From Bacteroidales bacterium (GTDB lineage: Bacteria; Bacteroidota; Bacteroidia; Bacteroidales; Lentimicrobiaceae), in contig JADJEQ010000016.1 of assembly GCA_016709025.1 (NCBI GenBank), positions 62,001 through 126,000 of the forward strand: 64,000 bases of DNA, in the 5' to 3' direction. This document shows, one piece after another, positions 48,032 to 57,463 of this stretch. Positions within the stretch are counted from its first letter, which is position 1, and each line of letters opens with the position of its first letter. The notes under the pieces were generated by a model. It had not been told where the DNA came from. It did no database searches and saw only the letters and a program-made list of their open reading frames with translations. The translations under genes were made by a program, and so were the position numbers.

Positions 48032-49598
48032 TCAGACATAATGATACATCACCAGTCGCCGTTTCGGTAAACCGGAATGGTGTCGGGCTGTCCGATGCGG
48101 GCAAAGTAATCTTTATAGTGCCCGTTCGGATCAGAAAAATCATAGCTGGAGGAGAAATACCAGGCATCCATTCCCTCTTCAAAACCGCCGCGGTACTGCG
48201 TTATCCAGGCATATTTGTGGGTGCGCTCCAGTTCAGCGAGGGTCAATAGTTTGATACCAAGTGGCGGGCTACATAATAATCGAGGTTTGCGGCCGGAAAC
48301 CAGCGTTGGAAGAACAATGGCATCTTTCCGCATTTGACCAGAAGCAGTATCCTTTTGATAGATGGGCGTGAATCCTTCACGTAATTGTTCCCAACCATAT
48401 AGATCGAGGGTAATATCCTTGATGCCGATTCTCTTGCCGGTTGTCTTATCAATCCCTTTATTCAGGAACCATCCCTGGTTGATCTGTACCAGGGCAGCGG
48501 TAATAACAATTGCTGTAAACAGGAGGGCATAGCGGACCGGTTGTGGCAACATCGCCGAATTCCGGCCTTTTTGAGTTATATTTCTTAGATATATTGCCGC
48601 CAGCGGAATCAGTGTCATATAGGCCGGACGGTCCAGTGGGGAAGGGTGCGGCGGAAGAGCGAAAACCCAGAAAGAGCAGGATGACCGGCAGGGCAGTCGT
48701 GACCAGCAACCGGAGTTCAGGTTTATTGTCCGGAAAACGGCCCCTGAAGAAATGCCAGCAGTCCGGCAATCACCAGCACAAATACTACGGGATTGTTATA
48801 AAAAATCTGGCCACCCAATTCTGATGCGAAAAGGTCAGGCCGGAGCATGCTCTTCACCACTTCCACCCGGTCGCTGTGGAAGGTAAAACTCACAAAATTG
48901 TAGCGGAAATTCCAGAGGATAACGGGCGAAAACAGCAGCAGTGAAATGATGCCTGCGGCAAAAATCTGCCATTTCTTCAGCCAGGTTCTATCGTAGATCA
49001 GAAAATAAAGCCCTGCACCGGTGAAGAGAAAGACTGAAGTATATTTTGATAAAAGTGCGAGACCGCCCGCCACTCCTGCCCAGAGTAAGATTTTACTGCT
49101 GCTTTATTTTCCGGTCCGGCTTTCACCGCCCTTACAATCAGGTAAAGGTAACCAGCCAGAAAATGTCTGGGGTGCATCGGGCATCATAAAGGTACCCGCA
49201 ATAATAAAGCAATAGAAGGATGCCGTATAAAGCAGGGCGGCGTACCATCCGGTAAGTTCATCGTGGATTTGTTTGCCAATCAGATAGATCAGCCAGGTGT
49301 TTAGGGTACCCATAACGACTGCGCCGAGCCGGATAAAAACTTCACTTTCGAACAACAGATTCAGGCTGAAAAGCTGAATAATCCACCCGGTCATGGGAGG
49401 ATGGTCAAAGTGGCTCAGGTCGGGATAGAGGGCATAATTGATGTAGTAAACCTCGTCGTTGCCCAGCTCGGTGAATGCAGCAATCAGCACGCGTATGAGA
49501 GCGGAAACAGCCAGCAGCAGCCAGAGACGGTTTTTTCGAAGAAAGGCAGGGATCATCAACAGGTGAATAGAGCTGCGAAAATACGAAAAAAGTGCCAT
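48032..49598 (-). pseudogene. GT-C (PMT family) membrane glycosyltransferase, frameshifted
   Basis: ATG 49598 (MALFSYFRSSIHLLMIPAFL). About 510 residues joined. The family signature is GNDEVYYINYALYPDLSHFDHPPMTGW (Asp-Glu pair, then D-H-P-P), then helices in several frames: GTLNTWLIYLIGKQ, MMPDAPQTF, GGLALLSKYTSVFLFTGAGLYFLI, IISLLLFSPVILWNFRYNFVSFTFH, and a C-terminal soluble domain (YAWITQYRGGFEEGMDAWYFSSS). Breaks lie near 49130, 49080, 48740, 48640 and 48050. The end is put at 48032, where a one-base repair gives VMYHYV and a stop. It is a paralogue of the plus-strand gene at 50532. Confidence 0.75.
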
Positions 49599-49775
49599 CG
49601 GGTGAACGGATGCTTTCGGATGGAATTATAAGAAATCAGGAGAAACCGGGTGAATGAGCTTCCAGGACACCGGGTAAATATTTTAAGCACCATAAGTCGC
49701 TTTTTAATAAATTACAACCGGGGTTGCTCCTCGTCTTCAACCTGCCTGCATTTGTAAAAGGAATTCATTCACTTT

Positions 49776-50330
49776 TTACCTTTTTCTCAGCAAGATGCTC
49801 AGGCTGCGGCTTATCTCTCTTTCCTCCGCTTTTCGAGTCCGGCCTGGCCTGGCATAAACGAGTGATTGTTCAAATTCACGTCGCGTAACATGGCCTGCCG
49901 GCTCTGCAAACAGCAGAAGCGATCCGGGTTTCATCATATCCGACAGATCAGAAAAAGTTTTTGCTGATCAGGGGACTTCATGGGCAACAGCAAACAGAAG
50001 TACAAAATCTATGGTTTCCTTTAAATACTCAAAGGGTTCCCGTCTTTTATCAGGATCGGTTTTATGATACCCGAATAACCCTGTTTTAATGCCCTGGAGG
50101 TGAGTTTGCCAAGCATTTTCTGCTGAATATCAAAGCAATATATTGTTCCTTCCGGACCCACCATTTCGGCCATTGGCAGGCTGAAGTACCCCATGGCACT
50201 GCCAAAGTCAACGGCTTTCATCCTGGTTTCAGGTAAGGTTCAAGATTTTTTCAGGTTTATGTGAAATCCGCCTGACCGGATTGAGCAGAAGATACCCCAT
50301 CCACCACGGACATACGTGTTTGTTTTCCAT
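49776..50330 (-). pseudogene. Class I SAM-dependent methyltransferase, frameshifted
   Basis: ATG 50330 (MENKHVCPWWMGYLLLNPVRR). SAM-binding motif I is VDFGSAMGYFSLPMAEMVG, followed by motif II GTIYCFDIQQKML and, after a shift near 50030, FEYLKETIDFVLLFAVAHEVPDQQKLFSDLSDMMKPGSLLLFAEPAGHV. About 185 residues, a Methyltransf_31-like small enzyme. Breaks near 50230 and 50030, plus probably one near 49805. Substrate unknown. It lies between two GT-C genes on the opposite strand to the next one. Confidence 0.75.
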
Positions 50331-50531
50331 TATGGTTTAATTTAATCAGCACAAAAATAGGTGCAGTCCCGGGTTTTGAAAAACAGATTCAGGTGGATCC
50401 GTCAAACGGACGGCTAAACCGGGCTTTTCGTCCAATGAGAGGAGAAAGTCGGGTTTTTGAATCGGTATTTTCAGGTAAAATGGAATTGTTTTATCTTTAT
50501 CCGCCCCAATATCCACACCTTCCTAAGCGAT

Positions 50532-52075
50532 ATGACACCAATTGTTAAAGCTCCGGTAAAACTTACCATTCCGTTATTGCTGGCTATTGCCTTGTTTGTT
50601 CTTTTGATGATCAGCAGTTTTGTGAAGCCCTACGGGTTTTTCATCGACGAGGTCTATTTTCTCTCCTGTGCCAGGCGACCTGCCCTGGGTTACATCGATC
50701 AGCCTCCGCTGTCCATACTTCTGTTGTCGCTTGTCCAGGAAATTTTCGGTGATAACATCCATGCGGTCAGGGTGCTGCCTGCACTCAGCATGGCGGCTAC
50801 AGTATTTGTTACCGGGTTAATCACCCGGCGGTTGGGTGGAGGACCATTCAGCCTGCTACTGGCCTGCCTGGCTGTGATGGTGATGCCCGTTTACCTTTTG
50901 TTCGGAAGTTTTTATTCGATGAATGCCTTTGAGCCCCTAATCTGGACGGCGGTGGTATATTTTGTGGTGAAACTGGTGCAGGACCACGATCCGCGTAACT
51001 GGCTGCCGATCGGGATTCTTTCGGGTATCGGACTGGAGATGAAACATACCTTTTGTGCTATATGGGCTGGCCCTGGTGATCGGGATGCTGATATCCGGGA
51101 AGAGGAAGCTATTATGGAATTACTGGCTGTTATGGGGCGGACTGGCTGCTTTTTTGATCCTGCTGCCCAACCTGATCTGGCAGATTGTCAATGATTTTCC
51201 TTCGCTGGAACTATACCGCAACTCGTATACCGGTAAAAACATTGAAAAATCCCCGGTTGAGATTCTGGTAGAACAAATTGTCTTTGTTAACCCGGCTACT
51301 TTTCCCTTGTGGATAACCGGGGTTTTCGCATTGGCCTTCCATCGGGGCAAAGAGTTCCGGCTGATGCTGTATGCCTGGCTTTTTCTGATGGCTGTGATGA
51401 TCGCCGGGCAATCGAGCCGGCCCGACCGGATTGCCTCCATCTATACTTTTCTGATCGCATTTGGTGCAGTAACCATTGAACAGGAACTGAAAAAAAAAGG
51501 GCGGCTAATTTTGCAACTCGCATTGGTTGTGCTAATGATTACCGGAGGAGTATTGTTGACTCCGGTATTTATCCCCTTGATGGCGCCACAGCCACTGAAG
51601 GAACATATTGCGCGACTTGGCCTGAAAATGGACCTTGAAGAGGGCAAGAAAGGCGAGCCCATCCCGCAGTGGCTGGCTGACCGCCTCGGATGGCATGAAC
51701 TGGCAGAGGAGGTTGCTGAAGTCTATCACGGTCTTCCATCCGCCGAAAGGCAAAACACGGTGATTATTTCAGCCAATTATGGCCATGCCGGTGCCCTTGA
51801 ACTATGGCCCGGAACTGGGGCTGCCCGCTGTGTATGCCACGCACAATGCCTTTCACACCTGGGGCCCGCCATCCGATTCCGTTATAACCTACATCGCGGT
51901 TTCCATCAATATCGAAGAGGTAAAAACCATGTTCGACAGCGTTGAAGAAGCAACCGTGGTTTATTGTCCCGACTGTACCCGGCCACAGCGAGAGATGCCA
52001 ATCTATATCCTGCGCGGACCAAAATTCTCTGTTGAAAAGGAGTGGAAGGGTTCAGGATTTATGGATGATGGTTGA
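50532..52075 (+). pseudogene. GT-C (PMT family) membrane glycosyltransferase, two frameshifts
   Basis: ATG 50532 (MTPIVKAPVKLTIPLLLAIAL); the frame opens earlier but the first helix begins here. About 513 residues joined. Signature FFIDEVYFLSCARRPALGYIDQPPLSILLL (Asp-Glu, then D-Q-P-P), a set of about nine helices, and a soluble C-terminal domain (WLADRLGWHELAEEVAEVYHG; YCPDCTRPQREMPIYILRG). Breaks near 51055 (after GLEMKHTF) and 51795 (after YGHAGALE) are single-base. Paralogous to 48032-49598. The donor is probably a polyprenyl-phosphate sugar and the acceptor is unknown. Confidence 0.8.
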
Positions 52076-52166
52076 GGCTATGATCTGTAAGCTATTGTGA
52101 GTTTGTTTTTGCACTAATTTTCTCGTGGTTTTTAATTAGCATATTAGCAGATTCGTAGATTAGCAA

Positions 52167-52249
52167 ATGGAATGTTGGAACGATGGAATGGTTGGAATAA
52201 TGGAATATTGGAAAAATTGGAAATTGGAAATGGGGGAATTGGAAATTGA
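52167..52249. repeat. GGAATGTTGGAA / GGAAATTGGAAA repeat
   Basis: Degenerate words around ttggaa over about 80 bases, no coding content. Confidence 0.8.
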
Positions 52250-52321
52250 ATCAATGACCCTTTCCAATGAGTGCAGGTTGCGCTGCTGTTTCGGTGTATT
52301 ATACGGATAAACAATGATTCT

Positions 52322-53020
52322 ATGACTAAGAAAACCATTCTGATTACCGGTGCAAACAAAGGTATTGGATTTGAAATAGCCAGGCAACTGGGTATTTCAG
52401 GACATCATGTTGTATTGGCGGCAAGAAATGAACTCCGGTTGCAGCAGGCTGTTCAGCAACTGATGGACCTGCAGGTGGATGTGTCAGGCCTGCTGATGGA
52501 TGTGAGCGATGTGGCCTCCATCGGACAAGCTGCCGATGAATTTGGCAGACTTAACCTGAAGTTGGATGTTCTCGTAAACAATGCTGCCATCCTGGATAAG
52601 CATGATCATAGCATTCTCCGCGATGATGAAGTGATCCTGAAGCAAACCCTCACCACCAATTGTTACGGAGTTTTAAGGGTAGTCAAAGCTTTTCTGCCTT
52701 TTATGAAGAACCCTTCCAGGATCATCAATCTGTCGAGTGGTGGTGGTTCGATGACAGATCCTGTTGGGGGTTGGTCGCCGGCTTACTGTGTTTCTAAAAC
52801 ACTGCTCAACGCCTTGACACGTCAGTTAAGCGCTGAATTGTTGTTAAAAAACATTTCTGTAAATGCTGTCTGTCCGGGTTGGGTGCGAACCGATATGGGT
52901 GGCGCAGGCGCGGCACTTCCGGTAGAAAAGGGCGCGGAAACCCCGGTCTGGTTGGCAACTGAAGCGCCCCAATACTTAACCGGGCTCTTTTTCAGAAACA
53001 AAAAACAGATACCCTGGTAA
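52322..53020 (+). CDS. Short-chain dehydrogenase/reductase
   Basis: 232 residues from the ATG at 52322; the longer frame would add 17 residues ahead of the Rossmann strand and is rejected. Classic SDR: TGANKGIGFEIARQL (TGxxxGIG), NNAA (DVLVNNAAILD), active-site Ser in NLSSGGGS, and YxxxK in PAYCVSKTLLNAL, then NAVCPGWVRTDMGG. Resembles carbonyl reductase-type SDRs that reduce ketones or quinones with NADPH. Substrate not determinable. Stands alone. Confidence 0.93.
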   Translation: MTKKTILITGANKGIGFEIARQLGISGHHVVLAARNELRLQQAVQQLMDLQVDVSGLLMDVSDVASIGQAADEFGRLNLKLDVLVNNAAILDKHDHSILRDDEVILKQTLTTNCYGVLRVVKAFLPFMKNPSRIINLSSGGGSMTDPVGGWSPAYCVSKTLLNALTRQLSAELLLKNISVNAVCPGWVRTDMGGAGAALPVEKGAETPVWLATEAPQYLTGLFFRNKKQIPW

Positions 53021-53116
53021 AAATGATAAGAAATCCTCTCCGGAATATATTAAACTTAGTCTTTCGGGTAAGATAACGATTGTTAATGCTGACTTCAGAC
53101 CGGAATTCGATGCCTC

Positions 53117-53152
53117 TTAACCTTAACCTTAACCTTAACCTTAACCTTAACC
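53117..53152. repeat. Hexamer array (TTAACC)6
   Basis: Six perfect tandem hexamers, ending about 19 bases before the next start codon, so it sits in a leader or promoter position. Related to the (AACCTC) array at 829-858. Confidence 0.9.
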
Positions 53153-53170
53153 TCAGCCATAGCCTCACCA

Positions 53171-53641
53171 ATGAACAAATCATCCGAAGCTTTAAAAGCA
53201 TTTGACAGCGGTTTCAACTGCGCCCAATCCATGTTGCACACTTATGGAAAAGAATTTTTCAGAGAGGAAGCATCTGCCCTGAAACTTGCATCCGGTTTCG
53301 GAGCAGGGGTTTCATACCGCGGCGAAATGTGCGGGGCAGTAAGCGGTTCTCTGATGGTGATCGGGCTGCATTACGGCTATTCCGACCTGACCATGGAGCT
53401 TCAAAAGGATATGAACTTCCTGGTTGCAAGGGAATTTATGACTGCTTTTGAGCAGCACAATGGCTCCCTGGTATGCAATCAACTGGTAAAATCCGAAATC
53501 AATACCCCTGAAGGATTGGAATTTGCCCGGCAGAACGGACTTTTTAACAAGACCTGCCCGGGATTGATCGCAAGCGCCGCTGAAATACTGGAATCGCTGC
53601 TGGAGAAATATCCGGTAGAGAAGATGGGCAGTAAATTGTGA
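53171..53641 (+). CDS. C_GCAxxG_C_C family redox protein
   Basis: 156 residues. Family pattern of spaced cysteines: FNCAQSML (Cys17), GEMCGAVSGSLMVIGLHYG (the C-G-A-x-x-G core), NGSLVCNQL and NKTCPGLIAS. These small proteins are suspected redox or metal-binding factors; the function is unknown. Normal length. Preceded closely by the (TTAACC)6 array and followed by repeats, so it is probably its own transcript. Confidence 0.88.
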   Translation: MNKSSEALKAFDSGFNCAQSMLHTYGKEFFREEASALKLASGFGAGVSYRGEMCGAVSGSLMVIGLHYGYSDLTMELQKDMNFLVAREFMTAFEQHNGSLVCNQLVKSEINTPEGLEFARQNGLFNKTCPGLIASAAEILESLLEKYPVEKMGSKL

Positions 53642-53661
53642 ATTGAGCTGTTTGGGAAATT

Positions 53662-53720
53662 GAAGTCGGAAGTCGGAAGTCGGAGGTCGGAAGTCGGAGG
53701 TCGGAAGTCGGAAGTCAGAG
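53662..53720. repeat. GAAGTCGGAGGTCGG heptamer repeats
   Basis: Tandem degenerate 7-mers gaagtcg/gaggtcg. The same family occurs at 53879-53947, 54155-54183 and 59941-59971. Confidence 0.9.
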
Positions 53721-53762
53721 GTATGAAATTGACTGAGAGACGAAGAGACTGAGAGATTGAGG

Positions 53763-54162
53763 GACATAGGGTCTGATAGAATGGGAAACTTTTACTATGT
53801 GTCTATTTTCTTCTATGTTCCTATGTGTTGAAAAAACTACTTTGAGAAGAAAGTGGAAATGTCATCAGAAGTAAAAATCAGAAGTCGGAGGTCGGTAGAC
53901 AGAGGCCAGAAACCAATAACCAGCAACCAGAGGTCGGAAGCCAGACTTAGGACTTGGGAAGTAGAGACTAGGAAGCGAGAAGGTGATAGAGACTGAGAGA
54001 CGAAGAGAGAGACTGAAAGAGTGAAAGAGTGAGAGACATAGGGTCTGAGAGAACGAGAAACTTTTACTATGTGTCTATTTTCTTCTATGTTCCTATGTGT
54101 TGAAAAAAAACTGCTTTGAGAAGAAAGTGGAAATGTCATCAAAAGTTAGAAATCAGAGGTCG
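53763..54162. repeat. Direct repeat pair of about 127 bp with CATAG words
   Basis: Copy 1 at 53763-53889 and copy 2 at 54035-54162 are nearly identical, running from gacatagggtctga through a stretch rich in ctatgtgt and ttctatgttc words to gaaatgtcatc. Heptamer gaagtcgg words follow each copy. Apparent open frames here are artefacts. Confidence 0.88.
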
Positions 54163-54268
54163 GAAGTCAGAAGCCGGAAGAAAGAAACCGGATTTCAGCA
54201 TTTCAGATCAGGTTAATATGCTTACATTTGAATAAACGAAAGCTTGGGTATCCGCTAAAACCCGGCCG

Positions 54269-56007
54269 ATGAGAATTTCTCTGATCACCTTATTTCTTCT
54301 GCTGTCAGCAATGCTGACTGCACAGAGCCTGCTGATTGAAGGCCGTGTCCTGAATAAGGATACAAGGGAGCCTGTGGCCTATGCCAATATCTATAATAAA
54401 AGCCTGCAGAAGGGAACCATAAGCAACAACGAAGGGTACTTCAGAATTCCGGCCGGCAGCCGGGCTGACTCTGTGTTTGTCTCATTTGTCGGCTTCATTA
54501 AACAGCAGTTGCCCCTTACCGGGGAAGTTCATTTTTGTACAGTGCTGCTTGAAACCAGCTCACAATTGCTGAGAGAGGTCGTAATTACCGCTCCCGACGA
54601 TGCATGGCTCCGCGATCTGCTGGTGGAGTGCCGGAAGCAGTCGCCACTTGCCACAACCGAGGCCAGGGCGTATTATGAATTGAAAAGCTTTATCCAGGAT
54701 CAACAGGTGGAACTGGTAGAGAGCTTCTACAATGTAAAAATGACAGGATATGACCTTTCCACCCTCGATCTGAAGGCCGGAAGGCTGGCCCTGAAACCCT
54801 TCAACAACGGCTTATTTGTTTCAATAGCCGGCTCAAGGGCGATAACACTGCTTAAAATGTTCGGCGATAATCTCTACTTCCCGCAGAGCCCCCTTGAATT
54901 GTCGGCCGGCAGCATCAAAAGCATTTTTACCTTGAACTTGCCAGGAAGTACTACGATGAAAATCAGGATTCTATATACGAGACCAGGTTTACCCCCCGCG
55001 ACACCACCGGACTGTATTTTACAGGGAAGATTTGGCTGAATCCTGCCAACAGGCAAATACTCAGGATTAACCTTCAATGCAGGCACAGTAAAAAACATCC
55101 TTTTCTGCCACTCTTCAGCACCGACCGCATCAGCAATGTAGATTTCAATATTTCAAAAACCTTCCGCACAGTGAATGGCCGGGTGTTGTTCGACCACACC
55201 GATTTCACCTATACCATTGATTATATCAGCGGAAAGGGCACCGGTGATGAAACGCCCTACCGGGTGGCGACCAGCGCCGTGATCTATGCCTTTGACTACG
55301 GCAACCTGTTTACCATCCCGCGGTTTCCCTTTAAGGAAGAACACATCGACGATTACAAAAAGATCAGTGCCCTGCCTTATAACGACTTCTTCTGGAAGGG
55401 ATACAACGATTACCAACTCATTGATCACAAGCAGCTGAATGAAAAGTTCTACAGCGACACTTCTGCCATCACCAGCCGGAAACTCTTTGCCCAGCACCGG
55501 CTGTTCGGCCTCGGGATGTTCGAAAATTCATTTCTGCAATGGTCAACTGAAAGGATTCTTTTTAAGGAGAATACTCCTGTTCCTTCTGATAAAAGGATAG
55601 GAGATCTGGATTTTCCTGCCGATCAATACAACCTGAGCGTGAAAATCTTCATGGACATCAATGCAACTGGGGATTCCACAGATATTCTCACGGCAGCTAT
55701 TCTCGATCCGATGGAAAGCTTTTTTCTTTTACCAATGGACAATACCACCCATTGTTTTATCAATATCTGGTTTGACCTTGTTGAGGTAGAACGGCGGAAA
55801 TTTCAACAGGCGCTGCAACTTTCAGACAAAACAGGTGCTACCGCACAGAAAATGTACGATGAACTTCTTATCAAACTTAAAACGATCAAATTACTATACT
55901 TTAAGGAGGTAGAGCGGGGCACCCGGAGTGAAGAATTGCTGAAATGGAATGATATCGTATGTAGAAACCTCGGCATCGACAATGCGGCATTTTTCTATTT
56001 GAAATAG
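54269..56007 (+). pseudogene. Secreted protein with carboxypeptidase-regulatory-like domain, one frameshift
   Basis: ATG 54269. About 579 residues joined. Signal peptide (MRISLITLFLLLSAMLTAQ), then a CarboxypepD_reg-like beta domain (22-110: IEGRVLNKDTREPVAYANIYNKSLQKGTISNNEGYF), then a large domain with no recognised motif (LRDLLVECRKQSPLATTEARAYYELKSF; ISGKGTGDETPYRVATSAVIYAFDYGN; FKEEHIDDYKKISALPYNDFFWKGYNDY). A missing base near 54935 separates the halves; repairing it gives YLELARKYYDENQDSIYETRF. The N-terminal domain is common in TonB-linked outer-membrane and periplasmic proteins of Bacteroidota. Function unknown. Confidence 0.78.
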
Positions 56008-56081
56008 AATAATGGAATGAACTTTCATCAATCCTCCCGATCCGTTTCCGGATAAGTCCCCGGAAGGAAGTTAAACAGTTA

Positions 56082-56546
56082 ATGAAAAACATCAAGCATT
56101 CAGGGCAAATCACCGGGGCATCATTCGACCGGATTGATGCCAGAGAATCAGATTATCTGTATATCGCCGGCTCGCAGATACCCGGTGCAGGGGATGGATT
56201 GTTCACAGCCATTCCAATCTGGAAGTATGAAATAATATCGGTATTCAAAGGTGAGATGCTTTCGCAGGATGAAGCAGACAAACTGGCGAAAGCAGGAAAT
56301 AATAAATACTTCATGAATATGCCAGATGGAACCATCATGGACTCCATGCATGTGAAGTGTTTCGCAAAGTATGCCAACGATGCGGAAGGGTTGGTAAAAT
56401 CCGGATCCGGCCCGAACTCGGTGATCACGCTCGATGACGGCAACCGTGTTTGCCTGGTTGCCATTAGAGGCATCAGGGCTGGTGAAGAAATATTATGCAG
56501 TTACGGTAAAAGGTATTGGAGCAAATCTGATAGCTTTAGAAATTAA
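56082..56546 (+). CDS. SET-domain protein
   Basis: 154 residues, about one SET domain. The first motif AGDGLFTAIPIWKYEIISVFKGE corresponds to the G-x-G-L-F/Y start. YANDAEGLVKSGSGPNSVI takes the place of the N-H-x-x-x-P-N core, and AIRGIRAGEEILCSYGKRYW is the G-E-E-L-x-x-x-Y-G-x-x-Y-W end. SET proteins methylate protein lysines using SAM; the bacterial target is unknown. The Asn-His pair of the active core reads Ala-Asn-Asp here, so SAM binding or catalysis may be altered. It stands between the carboxypeptidase-domain gene and mntA. Confidence 0.85.
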   Translation: MKNIKHSGQITGASFDRIDARESDYLYIAGSQIPGAGDGLFTAIPIWKYEIISVFKGEMLSQDEADKLAKAGNNKYFMNMPDGTIMDSMHVKCFAKYANDAEGLVKSGSGPNSVITLDDGNRVCLVAIRGIRAGEEILCSYGKRYWSKSDSFRN

Positions 56547-56661
56547 GGGTAATAGAGTTTATCGAAGTAACATATGTGGACAAGGAAGTAACACTTGCAA
56601 AGCGCCTTACCTAAGTTGAGCGATTTGCTCATAAAATCGCCCGATTTGGGTATAAGTAATG

Positions 56662-56669
56662 TATATTTG
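56662..56669 (+). promoter_or_regulatory. -7 box (TATATTTG) of mntA-hepT
   Basis: TAnnTTTG match with TTTG 13 bases upstream (short spacing). It ends only 8 bases before the ATG at 56678, so the transcript would be leaderless or start at the second ATG (56684). Confidence 0.5.
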
Positions 56670-56677
56670 TACAAAAC

Positions 56678-56989
56678 ATGGATATGCAAAGAATAGTCAC
56701 AGAAAATATGGATAAAATCAAAGCATTGTGTATGTCGCATAATATAAAGGCTTTATTTGCTTTTGGGTCTGTTTGTACTGATCGATTTAATGATAAAAGT
56801 GACATTGATTTGCTGATATCATTCAACCCGATGGATTTTGGGGATTATGCGGATACCTACTTTGAACTGGCTGACCAGTTTGAGCATTTGTTCGAAAGGC
56901 CAGTTGATTTAGTTACTGATAAATCCCTGGCAAACCCCTATTTTATTGATTCAATCAATCAAACCAAAACATTGTTGTATGGATATTGA
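56678..56989 (+). CDS. mntA: MntA-type nucleotidyltransferase antitoxin
   Basis: 103 residues. Minimal nucleotidyltransferase with the exact GSx10DxD signature: Gly-Ser in FAFGSVC and Asp-x-Asp in SDIDLL. In type VII toxin-antitoxin systems MntA AMPylates a tyrosine of the HEPN toxin HepT and so silences it. The third carboxylate lies in RPVDLVTD. It overlaps the HEPN gene by 11 bases, the usual order. ATG 56678, or 56684 two codons later. Compositionally more AT-rich than its neighbours, suggesting transfer. Confidence 0.92.
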   Translation: MDMQRIVTENMDKIKALCMSHNIKALFAFGSVCTDRFNDKSDIDLLISFNPMDFGDYADTYFELADQFEHLFERPVDLVTDKSLANPYFIDSINQTKTLLYGY

Positions 56990-57306
56990 AATTAAAAAAT
57001 ATCTGTATGATATCCGGGAATCAATTGATTCAATTGAAAAGTACCTGGGACTAAAACGGGATTTTAAAGTCTATTTGGCAGATAAGATGCTACGCCGGGC
57101 CGTAGAGCGTGACTTGAAATAATAGGTGAAGCATTGAGCCGAATTGATAAATTGGATTCTACGCTATTTCAGGTAAAAGGCAAATTATCAGTATGCGCAA
57201 CAGGGTAATACATGGATACGATAAGATTGACGATGAGATTATATGGGGAACGATTGTCAGGCATATACCAATATTAAAAGCTGAGGTAATGGATCTGTTA
57301 ATGTAG
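56979..57306 (+). pseudogene. hepT: HepT-type HEPN toxin, two frameshifts
   Basis: ATG 56979 (MDIEIKKYLYDIRESIDSIEKYLGL). The first frame stops after 47 residues (AVERDLK, stop at 57120). A one-base repair continues EIIGEALSRIDKLDSTL, and a second repair near 57185 gives ISMRNRVIHGYDKIDDEIIWGTIVRHIPILKAEVMDLL to the stop at 57306. RNRVIHGY is the Rx4HxY motif: Arg and His form the RNase site and Tyr is the residue AMPylated by MntA. Full family length of about 110. Either the sequence has errors or the toxin has been inactivated while the antitoxin stays intact. Confidence 0.85.
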
Positions 57307-57463
57307 AAATCCAACAGTCAGTTGTGGAAATATATGATAGAATATCAATAGGATATCCGATTTTTGATTACCCTACCGTACAGTGCAATTTTTGATAAAA
57401 CTCACAAGACCTTGTTCTAAAATCCATCATTGTACTAACGTAAATTTTTATAAAAGCTTTTCT

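Noticed and set aside
52271..52321. Upstream ATG for the SDR gene
   Set aside because: Adds 17 residues ahead of the Rossmann strand that do not fit the family start.
53662..54190. CRISPR or coding interpretation of the GAAGTCGG arrays
   Set aside because: Too short a period, no spacers; open frames are built of repeat words on either strand.
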